From: Onchocerca volvulus
Taxonomy: Eukaryota; Nematoda; Chromadorea; Rhabditida; Onchocercidae
Assembly: GCA_000499405.2 (NCBI GenBank)
Contig: HG738138.1
Location: 19,941,753 to 20,005,752 of the forward strand
DNA: 64,000 bases
Direction of reading: 5' to 3'
Position numbers and translations under genes: made by a program. The notes under the pieces were generated by a model. That model made no database searches. It was not told where the DNA came from and was given only the letters and a program-made list of their open reading frames with translations. Positions 11,301 to 21,962 of the stretch are shown here, piece by piece. Every line of letters begins with the position of its first letter. Positions within the stretch are counted from its first letter, which is position 1.

Positions 11301-14300
11301 ACGGCCCCAACTGGTCTATACAAATAAAAATGTAAATGTTCGTTTGTTCAAAATCTTAAATCTCCGAAATTTCTCAAACACACGCCTTATTTATATTGGT
11401 TCAAAATCTAAAGTCATCGAAAATTCTTACTTATTGCTTCGAAATTTCGAAACAACTTTGCATTTGAGTACATGCATGTTTTTATATACCTTTTATATAC
11501 ATGCGTTGCTATAGCTCAGTCTGGTTAAGTGGTAAGGAAAGAACAGAGAAAGCGCTCCTTTTTGATATGTTCAATTTCACAATGCTTGTGTGTATACAAT
11601 ATTTTTTGTTGTTCCATTGTCTGTGTAGATATAGAGATTATCTGGTTTGCCGCCTCTAGAATATGCAACTCATAACCGTCCATGAGAGAAGCAATCGGTC
11701 TCTAGATTTAAATTGCACAACTCCAAAGATTGGCCGTGAGATTTGTTGATGATGATTGCAAACGCCAATTGAATTAGGAATTGCAATCTCTTAAACTGAA
11801 ATGGCATATCAGTTGCAATCACAGGAATGCGAGGAATAAGGACATCTTCACCTCTGAAAGGTCCTGTCAAGATTGCTGCCTCTACGACATTGCCATTAAT
11901 TTTTTTACTGCAAGCTGTATGCCGTTACAAAGTTTTGGCTGGTTGATATTTGATAATTGGCACGCCAATTTTCTATTGCAATGCGTGCATGGCATCCTTA
12001 ACAGATCAGTGAATTCAAATATTCTGTTGGATAATTAATCGTTTCATCTGTTTTCACAACAGTGTCGATGGACTTGCATATGACTGCCTCGCTTTGAATG
12101 TTGAACTGGATAATATTTTCAAATATGTAGACGTTCTTGTTCTTGTCCGCAAGAATAGCTCGTTCAATCAGCCATTCGTGATTCTTATAATTGATTTGAA
12201 TATCGGGAAATACTTTTTCAATCAATTCTTCTTTTGAAGTTATTAAATTGCAGAACTTAGGCAATGAAATTCGTCCTGAGGTCAGATCAACTGCACCTTT
12301 CCGTTCTCAATTTCCAGCAATCAATGTAAGAACATCTCAGCTGATCGATCGTTTTGCAACTGGACACGCATATTTGTAATTAATTTTAACGTCTTTACGT
12401 TTGTTTTATAATGATGATTATGATGATGATGATGATAACTCTACGCCATAAAGTAGAGTATTTCAGGCAAGCATTTATTTCGTCCGCTGGTATCGATCGA
12501 GGAATTGCAGTTAATGTTCGCCTGAGATCGCCTGCAAGCAATATTAATGCGTTCCCAAATGGTCTGATATTTCCACGCAAATCTTGCAATGATCGATCAA
12601 GAGCCTCGTCCGATTTTTTGTGCGCCATTGTACATTCATCCCAAACAATAAGTTTGCATTTTTGCAACACTTTTCCCATATCGGATGTTTTAGAAATGTT
12701 GCATGTGAGAGTGAAGAAGCCTCACCCTGTAAATTGTTTGATTCGGATCCTACTGCTCTTTTCATTCTCTGTCCACCTGTATTATTCTTGTTCTGAATAA
12801 TTATTTTAAAAAGAAATATATTATGCTCCTTAACATATTGTAATTTTTCCTGTTTGATAAGATTCCAGAAGGAAAATATCCTTAGCATTATAGTTCTACT
12901 CTCTTAATTTATGCTCTGTATTTATTTGATTCGGAGTAAACCGGCAGTATTTTCTGAAGGAGAAAAATAACAAATAACAAACTTGTTGACTTTTAAACGG
13001 TATGCAGAATATCTGCCAGTTTCTTTTTTGGTCGCGACTTTTTTCTTTTTAATTTGTTTTTGTTTCTTATTTTCTGATGCTCAAAAGAAAATTTCATAAC
13101 GAGTTCAGAGAAAGCGAAAAAAAAAAAAAAAAAAGCTTATTCTAAAGCAAAAAAGGAAGGGAGCAGTACCAACCTCGAAAACCATTCGATATAAATCAAA
13201 GATGGATATTTGGCTTGGTATCTGAAGCAGTTGACTGTTCAATTCGTCATTGACCACATTATTCACAGTTATGCAAAGAGTTTCTTCCAATATTTCTCGA
13301 GTTTTTATTGTTATTTCATACTGTAACAAATCACATATGTTATAGTATATTGTGCAACATTTTTTAATCAATCTCTTTACATTAATTTTCAAATATTATA
13401 AACAATTCGCTGAATGCTCATGCAGGAGAAGCAAATATGTGCGATTATAATTCTAGAATATCATATGTTTTGGCAGCCAAAATAAAAAATCATGATTGAA
13501 CAATATTCATTTCGAAATTTTAGGATTTTTATCTCTCTACGAAGAGAATCAGAAAGCGACAACGAAAGTGACACTTTTTTATAATTACCTGATATTTGGT
13601 ATTGACAATAACAGTTAACAGACCCATATTCTCCACCTGAGCGATAGTTACGTCATTAATTAGAGAACAACTGACTACTCGAATATACGGTATATTATCC
13701 ACGGTTTTCTGGATATCGAATGTGGCTTCTATGAAAAGCTGATTAGCAGATATTACTAATGTCCCATACATCGATACTGTTACTACGGGAAGCAGCGGTA
13801 TTGGTTGCAACTGTCCGTATAACGTACCTGTGATGCTTTAACATTGATTTTAATTGATTTTTGATTGCGATGGATGACTGAAAAGATTGTGGCATTTCTT
13901 TTCACTAAATTACTAATCATTAGTAATGAAAGTTACTTGCCACTTCTTGGAATCAGTTCCAGAAAGTTCTTTTTTTTTGTCAATATTGCAGGTTAACGTA
14001 ATCTCATCGAACTTCATTTTTTGTTTTTTTATTATTAAAATTATATTACAACTTACTAAAAGCTAAAGCCACTAATTCTAAGTGTTAGCAGATTTGGCGG
14101 TGTTGGTACTACTCCAACGTATGATGGATTTTCATGGGCAATAAGCTGGAAATTCTGAATTGTAATACATCCTTCAGGAAAGCATTGCTGTTGCGGAGGA
14201 ATCATCACTCGTTTGACATGCTTTTTAAATAAATATTCTGAAATGAAAAATAATTTATCACCAAAAAATTTCAGACTTTGTTATCGACTACAAGACCAAT

Positions 14301-14803
14301 AAATATTCGATCACAAGATCACAGAAACATTTCCATGACTAGTATGCGTAGTTGATTCTGCATTATATAGAACGCTTATTTCATCAGTAGAAGATGCGTT
14401 ACACTTGATGGCTATTCGCCGCTACTGATGATTGTAATAATTTAAATTATGTTTTATGATTTCCATCAACACTTTCTATATCAAAAAACCGAACGTATTG
14501 CAACATTGAATTTACTTCCCATATTTTCAATATTTCTGTGCTTTGATTCTTTTGCAAGTTTTTAAGTAAATTTCCTTGCATGGAACCAGCTCCTAAGCTT
14601 TCTGATCGCTTTGATGATTCATTTTGCTACTCAATACAACTGAACACTTTCTGATGAAATATGCAAGAAATACCGACTACTCCGGATAACTGCCGAAATA
14701 TGTCATCACTGAAGCGCATTCGCAAAGCAGATTGCAACGGAATAAAAATTTCACCAGGTATTCCAAGGCATTCGTCGGCAGTGTTCGTTAACCAAAGTGC
14801 TAG
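8373..14803 (-). CDS. BPI/LBP/PLUNC-family secreted lipid-binding protein
   Basis: Minus-strand exons: 14803-14674, 14237-14057, 13835-13589, 13320-13170, 11168-10980, 10766-10690, 10348-10236, 9528-9341, 9203-9100, then a last exon 8641-8373. The N-terminal barrel shows CFPEGCITIQNF, a PTPPNLLTLRI strand, and the Cys pair of the family (VVSCSLIND and EETLCITVNNVVNDELN). The C-terminal barrel shows the family linker exon SLQFSKIIDGSAVDLLISEYIINTLF and LIRTSCTVDEVC. Family members bind lipopolysaccharide or lipids in extracellular fluid. The 5' end is unresolved: LALWLTNTA may be the end of a signal peptide whose ATG exon lies upstream; an ATG at 14884 in the same frame is the alternative. Phases show that one short exon between 9100 and 8641 is still missing (perhaps the VSAFAVSGIKV stretch near 8775). 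Introns are long and one hosts a Helitron. Confidence 0.85.
11670..12715 (-). pseudogene. PIF1-family helicase remnant of the Helitron
   Basis: Decayed coding region of the RepHel protein. Recognisable are the DEAH-box-like VWDEC motif, the GDLRRTL (normally GDFRQ) motif, the domain-2 block with LIPRIPVIATDMPFQFKR, and the late NKSHGQSLE (normally NKAQGQS) motif. Several stops and frameshifts separate them, and a GAT/ATG microsatellite (about 12411-12437) interrupts the frame. Cannot encode a working helicase. Confidence 0.8.
12410..12438. repeat. ATG/GAT trinucleotide microsatellite
   Basis: Imperfect GAT repeats inside the decayed Helitron helicase, just after the motif ending STLWR on the minus strand. 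It adds to the frame breakage. Confidence 0.8.
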
Positions 14804-15235
14804 CTTGAAAACATAATATTTACGCTCATACAAAATCACAACTATTCTTTTATCGTAAAAGAAATTTTTACTGCGAAATTTCATTTTATCTTAAATGTTT
14901 CAAGTCTTATCCAAAACAAAGGAAGGTAATAAATTCATGAAAAAAGTATGTTTCCAGTTTCAAAGGCCAACAGAAAGCATGAACTGTTGATCTGGCCTCC
15001 TTTGGATTGCACTGCACATATTTCCTTGTCAAATATTTAATAATCTAATTTTAAAAATATGGAATCCTAGGATTCATCTATCTAAAAGTTAATTTAAAAA
15101 AGTCTTGGATTAGAGCGCTTCGCAAAATGTTTACAGCATATGCAAACAACTTGAAACTTCTATTGAATCAATAGCTGAAGTGATAATTTGTTTAAAATAA
15201 TATTCACTGCAAAATATTAGTAAAATAACAACATA

Positions 15236-15497
15236 ATGTATACTCAACATGTAATTATAGATATTATGAAGATACTTTTTAATAAGGAATTATTTGATAC
15301 ATATTGTCTGAATTCACTAATACACTGTCTCACTTCAATAAACACAATCGGATCATTCGAAATGCATACTTACCGTAATGAAGGCAAGGTGATGCATTTG
15401 GAGAACGCTTCTATGTGTCAATCGGTAGTACAGCCCAATCGCTCTCGATTTAATGTTCACTTAACAACTGTTCTAATTAGTTTGCAGTTCACTGAAC

Positions 15498-15558
<61 letters not shown>
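15236..15558 (+). repeat. 58-base A homopolymer with possible retroposed sequence upstream
   Basis: An uninterrupted run of 58 A occupies 15501-15558. The 270 bases before it contain an 88-codon open frame with no recognisable motif. A run this long could be the tail of a retroposed RNA (a SINE-like or processed copy), a slippage-expanded tract or an assembly artefact. No clear AATAAA lies 15-30 bases upstream. Confidence 0.5.
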
Positions 15559-15565
<7 letters not shown>

Positions 15566-16569
15566 TTTTTGATCAAATTTCACGAATATTAATCAGAAAT
15601 AAAGAAGTGGTGAATTAATGTAGCACTGAAAGCCGACATTTATTGCAATGTCAAAAGTACAACGATTATCTTCAACTACTCAAATAAGAAAATGAAAAAT
15701 CGAAAGGATGCAGAAAATCCTAAGCATTTTTTACAAAACAGTCAAAGAGAATACTTGGACAGCAAAGAGACAAGATAAAATCTTTTAATATTGCTGATTT
15801 TAACACATCTGTAGGGTCAGCAAATTAATTCATCCAAATGGCTTAACAATTAGGTTTATTAATAAATCAGTTGTTTTGTCGCCTTTTTTTTACAGCTTAA
15901 TCACCGATGCTAACTGAATGGTTTTATTTCAGTTACGTTTTTTCACTATGAAACAATTTGAAGACCGAAGATTTTTATGAATCTAAAATTTTAGTCAACT
16001 TGAACTATTCAGAAATATCATTTTTGCTATTAATCCTATTAATGTTCCTAATAATATTAGAAATATTCTTCTATACAATATTATGAACAAAAACTTGAAC
16101 TATAGAACTAAAAGCAAAAGGAGCAAATTTTTCTTTCTTGAAAGCGGTAAAATGTCTTATTTCTGCTTTTGCTGATAATTTAATTTCGATATAAAATACG
16201 AAGACTTCAAATAGAAAAAATTATCAATCACTGGAATTATATTGAACGATAAACAATTAGTTCAAAATTTCAAGCCTTGTCTATGTGTTTGATATGTTAG
16301 TTGGACAATCAGTGCAAGAATCATAACTAAAAAAAGAAGCATAAGTTAGGGTATGTGAGCGTAATTGCCGTAAATCAAAATTTGTGTGCGTAACAGTTGA
16401 TGAATAAATGTAATTTATAGGCTTAAAGGTATCTTAGACTATGTGGGAAGCTTATGTTTTATATGTTTGCCAAATAGAACTGGTTCTGCAATGACTTTTT
16501 ATGCTCAACATACTTCGTTCATATCGTTAAACTTCAAGGACAAATATTTTTCGATAAAAATTCAGTTAC

Positions 16570-16661
16570 CAATAAAATCTGTAAGGAAAGTAAAGGTCGC
16601 GGGCATGAAAAGAGATGGGTTTCCATCACAATGTATGATTTCTTCTACTTGCTTTCTGTCT
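16570..16661 (-). other. Unassigned exon candidate
   Basis: Acceptor TTTTCAG, a 92-base open stretch reading DRKQVEEIIHC..PSLFMPATFTFLTDFI, then donor GTAACT. The composition looks coding, but the phase does not match the neighbouring candidate at 17481-17306. May belong to an unresolved gene between the BPI-like and PAXX-like genes. Confidence 0.3.
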
Positions 16662-17305
16662 CTGAAAATTTTAATTTAAATGCATCACTTGAATCAATAA
16701 CCTCCACCTCAAATCTTATTTTCTTTCAGTATTCCACGCATTATTGCTCTGCAATCCAAATATGAAATGAGGTTTAACACCTCAAATTATACTTTTTTTT
16801 TTGGCATATGATAATTTATACCATTAATAACGCCTCAAGTAATCCGAAAAATTTGTTTTTCTTCAACTCGAAGAATGTTTGCAGTAGAAATTTTTATTAT
16901 AAAAAAAAAAAAAAGGATGAATAGCAACAAATAATGCAAAAAAGATGAAACAAAAAAGAATTGTGGGTAGATTAGGCAATTAATTTTTTTTGAGAATATG
17001 AAATGATCATTCGAAACCAAACATATTTTGAAAAGTCATAGTAATAGTTTCATATAAATTCAAATTTTGTTTGACATAAGTGAATATATTTTCTACAGCA
17101 TTGCTAGTTGAATTGCGTATAAATCCATAATCTCAGCGATATCTGCATACTTTCGTCAGTATTAAGCAAAAAACGGATTTTAAGCGGTAAAAAATCTTGA
17201 GATTCAGTCCAAAATGACTTTAAGCGAAGATGACGAGGAATTCAAATAAATTAGAATTAAAATCAGCCACAAGTCAGGATGGTAATGGTTAACGAATAAC
17301 TTAAC

Positions 17306-17481
17306 CTGAATTGCACGACACTGCGTCTTCATGTCTGGCAAATCCACTGCACTTCCATGAATAATTTTTTCCAAATTTCCGAAATGTTGAAATAAATTGC
17401 CTAAATTTACAAAAACTTTTCCTTTTTGCCTCATGATGAAATAATTTAGTATATGAAGTTGTTCTCCCCTCAATATCCAAT
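17306..17481 (-). other. Unassigned exon candidate with a helix-hairpin-helix-like segment
   Basis: A 176-base open stretch bounded by acceptor AATCACAG and donor GTTAAG reads WILRGEQLHILNYFIMR, then NLFQHFGNLEKIIHGSAVDL, then KTQCRAIQ. The segment LFQHFGNLEKII..SAVDL resembles the first helices of helix-hairpin-helix DNA-binding modules (pattern LL..FGSLE.I..AS...L), but the usual Gly-rich hairpin is not visible in this exon. The exon ends in phase 0, so it could in principle join the BPI exon at 14803. I do not know the gene. Confidence 0.35.
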
Positions 17482-18417
17482 CTGTGATTTTAGGTTACTT
17501 CGAAATCTTCAAGTAAATTTGTAATTAAAATGGAGTTTATATTCCTGGCAGTTTCAAGTTTATATTCCTAACAGACATATGCTATAATGCATTCGCATCT
17601 ACGAATTGATCTAAAAAAATGAAAAAAATTCTGAATTAGCCGTGTTTTAATGTGAACATATAAAATACATCACTTAATCTAGTTGAAATAATAGACAATC
17701 GTGGAAATAAAGAGTTTCAAAAAAAAAAAAAAAGAAAAAAAAGAGAAAAAAAAAAAATAGACGATGAAAGATTGACAAGTCGAACCGAAGAAAAACTGCG
17801 TAAAGAGATTATAAAACTTTTGCTGATATTTCTTTCGCTAACTTCCACTTTTCTACATTATATTAATGACAGAGCATTCGAATTTTGCATTACCACTTTT
17901 CACACACAGCGAGATGCTACCGTTACGCTGGCTTCTTTCATCACATAATTCTAATAAATTTCCAAAAAAGTTTACACAGCATTAATTTTCCGTTTGAAAC
18001 AAATATTATAAATGACCTTGAAAAAAAGATGGTATTGCAAATTTGACAAAACTACGAGAGATCAATACCTACAACAGCATTAGCGACCAGTAATGGAAAT
18101 TCGTAAAAAAATATTGAGAAATAAACATGATCAAGCGGATAAAACGGCTTTTTGAGAGAGATTTACAAGGCAAAATAAGCTGTAGCAAGCGTGACATAAC
18201 AAGAGGCAGTGTGAAAATCTGAAATGACTAATAAGAAAAAGTTTCCTGAAATTGATGAAATTCAATAAACAGTTCCTGAAAAAACTTGCACTCATGAGGA
18301 ATGCTGAGGATTACAAAATGAGCAATGAAGTCATGAAGATGAGTGACAACAATTATAAATTCTCGGTTAATGCTGAAAGATATATTTGGAATTGGAATGA
18401 TATGGTGGGTGGTGAAA

Positions 18418-21400
18418 TTAGTCATCGAAATTAAGACCCGTTGGTCGAGTTCTTCGGCGTTTGCTTGGTTCTGATGCTGAGCCATTTTCATGTTTTTCAA
18501 GTTTCTGGAATAAATAAAAGTTTAAGAGAAATAGCAAATACATCTCTAAATGGGCTTTTGGATCATCCTGTTCTCTGAACGTATAATTTTTCAAACAGCA
18601 ATTTTAGCAAAGCGAACAACCCTATACGACATCTGCATTTTCTTCAAAAAAATTTTATTCAACAGAAAAGTACAGAATGTCAGTCCATAATTTCTTGGCC
18701 AAATAAATTTTAGTAAATAATCACATTGGAATGCGTTGCCATTTTATGTCCAATAATCCTAACTTTTTTAACGCTTCAATTTCAAAATAAATTTGGTGAA
18801 AAAAAAAGAAAAAGAAAAAAATAAAAGAAAAAATGTAATTCAGATGTGTAAATCTTCAAAGTATTCATTTTAAATCAAATTTCTACTGAATTTTTAATGA
18901 CTTGATTGAGTAAAAAATATTTACCTTTCTCTGATTTGATTGATTTGACATTGTTTTCCGAGCAGCCATTTGCTCAACTCCTATTCTATTCCTTATTTGA
19001 CGGTCAAGCTACAATACACTCGCTAAGTAAATTCCAAAACACCTCGACACCCCAATATATAATATATTAAGCGCTCGATCCATGATTTTTCCAATTAAGA
19101 GAAATTTTCCTTGCAAATTTTTGACATCTCTAACAAATTTTTAAGGAAACAATGGCAAGATTTAAATTAATACCATTATTTAATAAAATTTGATACGGTA
19201 GTGTCCAGAAAACTGAAGATTTTCTATGTATTTAAAATAAATAATGATATCCAAGACACCAACAAATGGAGTAGAAATCCCCGCCAGTATCAAATTTTTT
19301 GAAGGACACAACAAGACAAAATATAAAATTTACCAAGCGTAAGTGAGCATTAACAGCTTTCTCTAATAAATCAACTGTTTTCAATTGTACGTTCACATCA
19401 TTAATACGGTTCAATTCGATCCTGTGGACAACATGCACTAGAATCAGTTTATCATCTGTTATTTCAGATACTTTCAGCGTTCTCCTAAGTAACATTTCTC
19501 TGAAAAATTGGAAGCTTACTATTTATCATGATTGTAGGCCTACAAGTCTTGAATGTATTACACAACAGAAATATTGCATTGAATTAATTCCAAATCATAA
19601 GTAATGACCGAAACTGCATAAATTATAAGTATATTGCTAAAATCATAAAGACCATTATATACAAGATTAAGGACCGCAACAAACATCACTACAAAAGTAT
19701 TTATTTCATTTCTTAAATTCGAAACCAGATAAAAAATTCAAAAAAGCCGCAGCATATATTCTCCCTGTTTAAAATTAGCCTCAAGTTTTTTTTTTTTTTT
19801 TTAAAGAAAGTTCAGTCATAGTATTTTTGCCATTATATTTTTGGTTTTACTCACTGGTCTTTTGCAGACTATTTTCTAAGACTAATTTTGATACGATACA
19901 AAAACATAAAAAAGAAAAGACTCCTAAGCCGGATGGTACATTACAGCATACTTAAAATGTAAAATGAGATTTGGCACTTCCAATAGAACCATTTTTTGAA
20001 TTACTGAATTATCACAGCTTGTAAATGATGGCTCGGATTTCCGTGATGTTCATTATAAAATCTGTGAAAGATAACACTGATCGGAATAAACAAAGTGGAA
20101 TAATCCAGAACAATCTTTTTTGAATAAACTATTAATTTACCATCTATTAAGATATAGAGAGTTGAGTATTCATTATTTAAATAGGTTTCATGATATCAAA
20201 AATCATTGTAGCAAAAATTGTTCAAGGCTTGCGATGTTATTTAAATTTTTTCAGAAATAGTGTCCAATGAATGCTCGGTTTCAGCAACTGCATTAGGAAG
20301 TTTGGCTACTATAAGAGAGGAAAAGCAAACTAATACCTGAACGTTGCTTATGTGATAAGCATGCTTATATGGACAAATAACTGGCAATTTCCTAATGTAT
20401 GATCATCTCATTTATATTTATCAAATAAGCACATGAATATAATCATCAAGATCACTATGATATATTTATAAATTGAAGTCCAGAATCTGAATTAATCGTT
20501 TATCATGAGTGTCTTACAATGATTGCCACGATTATTTAACTTGACTGTATTAAATTATCCGAGGTCTATAAAGTGCGATTAGCTTAAATAAATAATTATA
20601 ATAATTCTCTATCATTTGTTAGAAGAGATGAAACAAAACCAGTAGGCAAAAAGCTGTTTTCAGTACTTTCAATTCTGCGCCTAACAAAACCTAAAGTCGA
20701 ACGGCCGCATGCTACTTGGGCCAAGGACATTATCGATTACGAGCATCTAGGGAAGTTGAAGAGCAACTGTTGCTGCATATAGATAAAACCACGTATTTTG
20801 GATGATCCAAACACTACAGAACAGAACGAATATGAAGTATGCACGTATTAGGTTACATGATTTAAAGACAATTCAAAAAACAAAGTGAGGAAGATTTGAT
20901 TTATACATCTGTATGTTATTGACAAAGAAAGATTCGAGGGTTTCTTACAGTATTCCTTTAGTAGATCTAGAATATACATCGCAGCAGCAAAATAAGGCTG
21001 CACAACCGGAATTTATACTTAATCGTAAGTTAATCAATACCATTAAATTACTGATGAGGAACTCTTGAATAGAAATTACTGTTTTTTGAATTACTTCGAC
21101 CATTCTATTTCCAAAAAAGTCTTTATAAGTTGAACACTGTCGCGGACATATTCTTCCAGTGCCATCCAAACAATAAAAATTTAAAATCAAGGAATGAAAT
21201 GTCGAAATATACTAATGATTATTGCAGTAATTATTTCTGATGGTTCGGCAAACCAATTCATAAATCAAGCTTAACGTTTTAATATCAATAAATTCAGTTA
21301 AGAATTAACTAGCAGTAACTTTAATTTTCTGGATATTGACAATTTGTAAAACAGAATGATATGGAACTATGTTTTTTTTTTTTGAAATTAAAATTATGAA

Positions 21401-21962
21401 AACTCATTTCAGATAGATTCCACAAGCTGGCAAGAGTGAAAAATTGTGATCTTTAATCCATCTCATAATATATACTTTCTTTTAAATCATCTAATAAATA
21501 CATTCCATCCAATACTTACACCCAAGACTGCTCGAGAAGTGATTCAGAGACATTCCCGGCAAATTCGATCCGGTCTTTAGTTGTCATCATCTTTTCGTAG
21601 GTTGAAGCCTAAAAAAAATTAATTTTGAATAATAAGAAAAATTATTATGACTTCTTGTTACGAATGAGAACAAACGCAGAATCCCCATCAAATTTTAGAA
21701 AAACCACTACCACATTTAATAGCATCCTGAATACCACCTTACTTTCCACAAGAATTCGAAAAACAATTAATTATTTGTATGACAGAATCACTTTTCTACA
21801 TATGAAATCTTCGAATATAAAAGAGCTCTTCATATTCATCGATTGAAAATTTACCATGCCATCAGTGACAACCATTGTTGAACGCGGCTTATCAAAATAA
21901 ACGAACCATCGCTTTATACCGTCATCACTGATAACGCAACAACGAAAACTATCTCGCGGCAT
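18418..21962 (-). CDS. PAXX-like XRCC4-superfamily protein, candidate NHEJ factor (191 aa)
   Basis: Six minus-strand exons (21962-21855, 21608-21520, 21136-21095, 19499-19334, 19008-18925, 18504-18418) join with consistent phases to 191 residues; human PAXX has 204. The head has predicted strands FRCCVISDDG, KRWFVYF and STMVVTDG followed by helices. VVTDGMASTY mirrors the TLTDG/LLLTD strand of XRCC4 and XLF. Then come strand pairs (TLKVSEI, KLILVHVV, IELN) and a helix, LKTVDLLEKAVNAHLRLLDRQI, at the place of the XRCC4-family stalk. The tail is Lys/Arg-rich (SKRRRTRP) and ends TGLNFDD. PAXX ends in a Ku-binding tail, GGVDFDET, where the Val and Phe are needed; Leu187 and Phe189 take those positions here. 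The coding model is solid. The PAXX assignment is inference; SAS-6 or CCDC61 share the fold but not this tail. Exon 3 has a weak acceptor (GCGACAG). Confidence 0.6.
20627..20851 (+). pseudogene. Decayed copy of PPP1R11 / protein phosphatase 1 inhibitor-3, in an intron of the PAXX-like gene
   Basis: The plus-strand frame from 20627 reads into KPKVER, ATWAKDIIDYEHLGKLKSNCCCI, then TAG (20780-20782), then KPRILDDPNTTEQNEYE. This follows the inhibitor-3 core, which has KV.W, DTVDNEHMG, KCCCIYEKPR, then an acidic stretch. The Tyr after CCCI has become a stop, and a few residues separate KVE from the Trp. The frame stays open on both sides, with no intron inside the conserved core. Lying opposite to the host gene inside its largest intron, it is best read as a processed pseudogene. 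A live gene read through a recoded stop is much less likely. Confidence 0.7.

Larger units (their letters stand above)
11286..12715 (-). mobile_element. Helitron, 5'-truncated copy inside an intron of the BPI-like gene
   Basis: On the minus strand the element ends in CTAG (11286-11289) followed by T, with a subterminal hairpin at 11291-11309 (TGGAGC / loop / GCCCCA). Both are standard Helitron 3' hallmarks. Going upstream, the sequence encodes the PIF1-type helicase with frame breaks: KCKLIVWDECTMAH and LILLAGDLRRTLTAIPR (12679-12430), then PTEYLNSL, and MPFQFKRLQFLIQLAFAIIINKSHGQSLE near 11810-11720. The first helicase motifs and the whole Rep domain are absent, so the copy is cut at about 12715. 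It shares its last 200 bases with the copy at 51151-54748. Confidence 0.85.
14885..18417. other. Mostly non-coding region between the BPI-like and PAXX-like genes
   Basis: Apart from the two exon candidates and the poly-A tract listed separately, I see no supported exon. The plus-strand open frames at 15236-15502 and 16443-16679 have no splice support or motif. A/G-rich low-complexity sequence lies at 17718-17760. Confidence 0.5.

Noticed and set aside
12411..12800. 129-codon plus-strand open frame
   Set aside because: It is the antisense of the Helitron PIF1 helicase remnant and starts in a trinucleotide microsatellite.
14627..14673. Alternative end of a gene reading ...GISCIFHQKVFSCIE then stop
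   Set aside because: This is intronic read-through after the donor at 14673; the spliced frame into 14237 gives the expected BPI N-terminal block.
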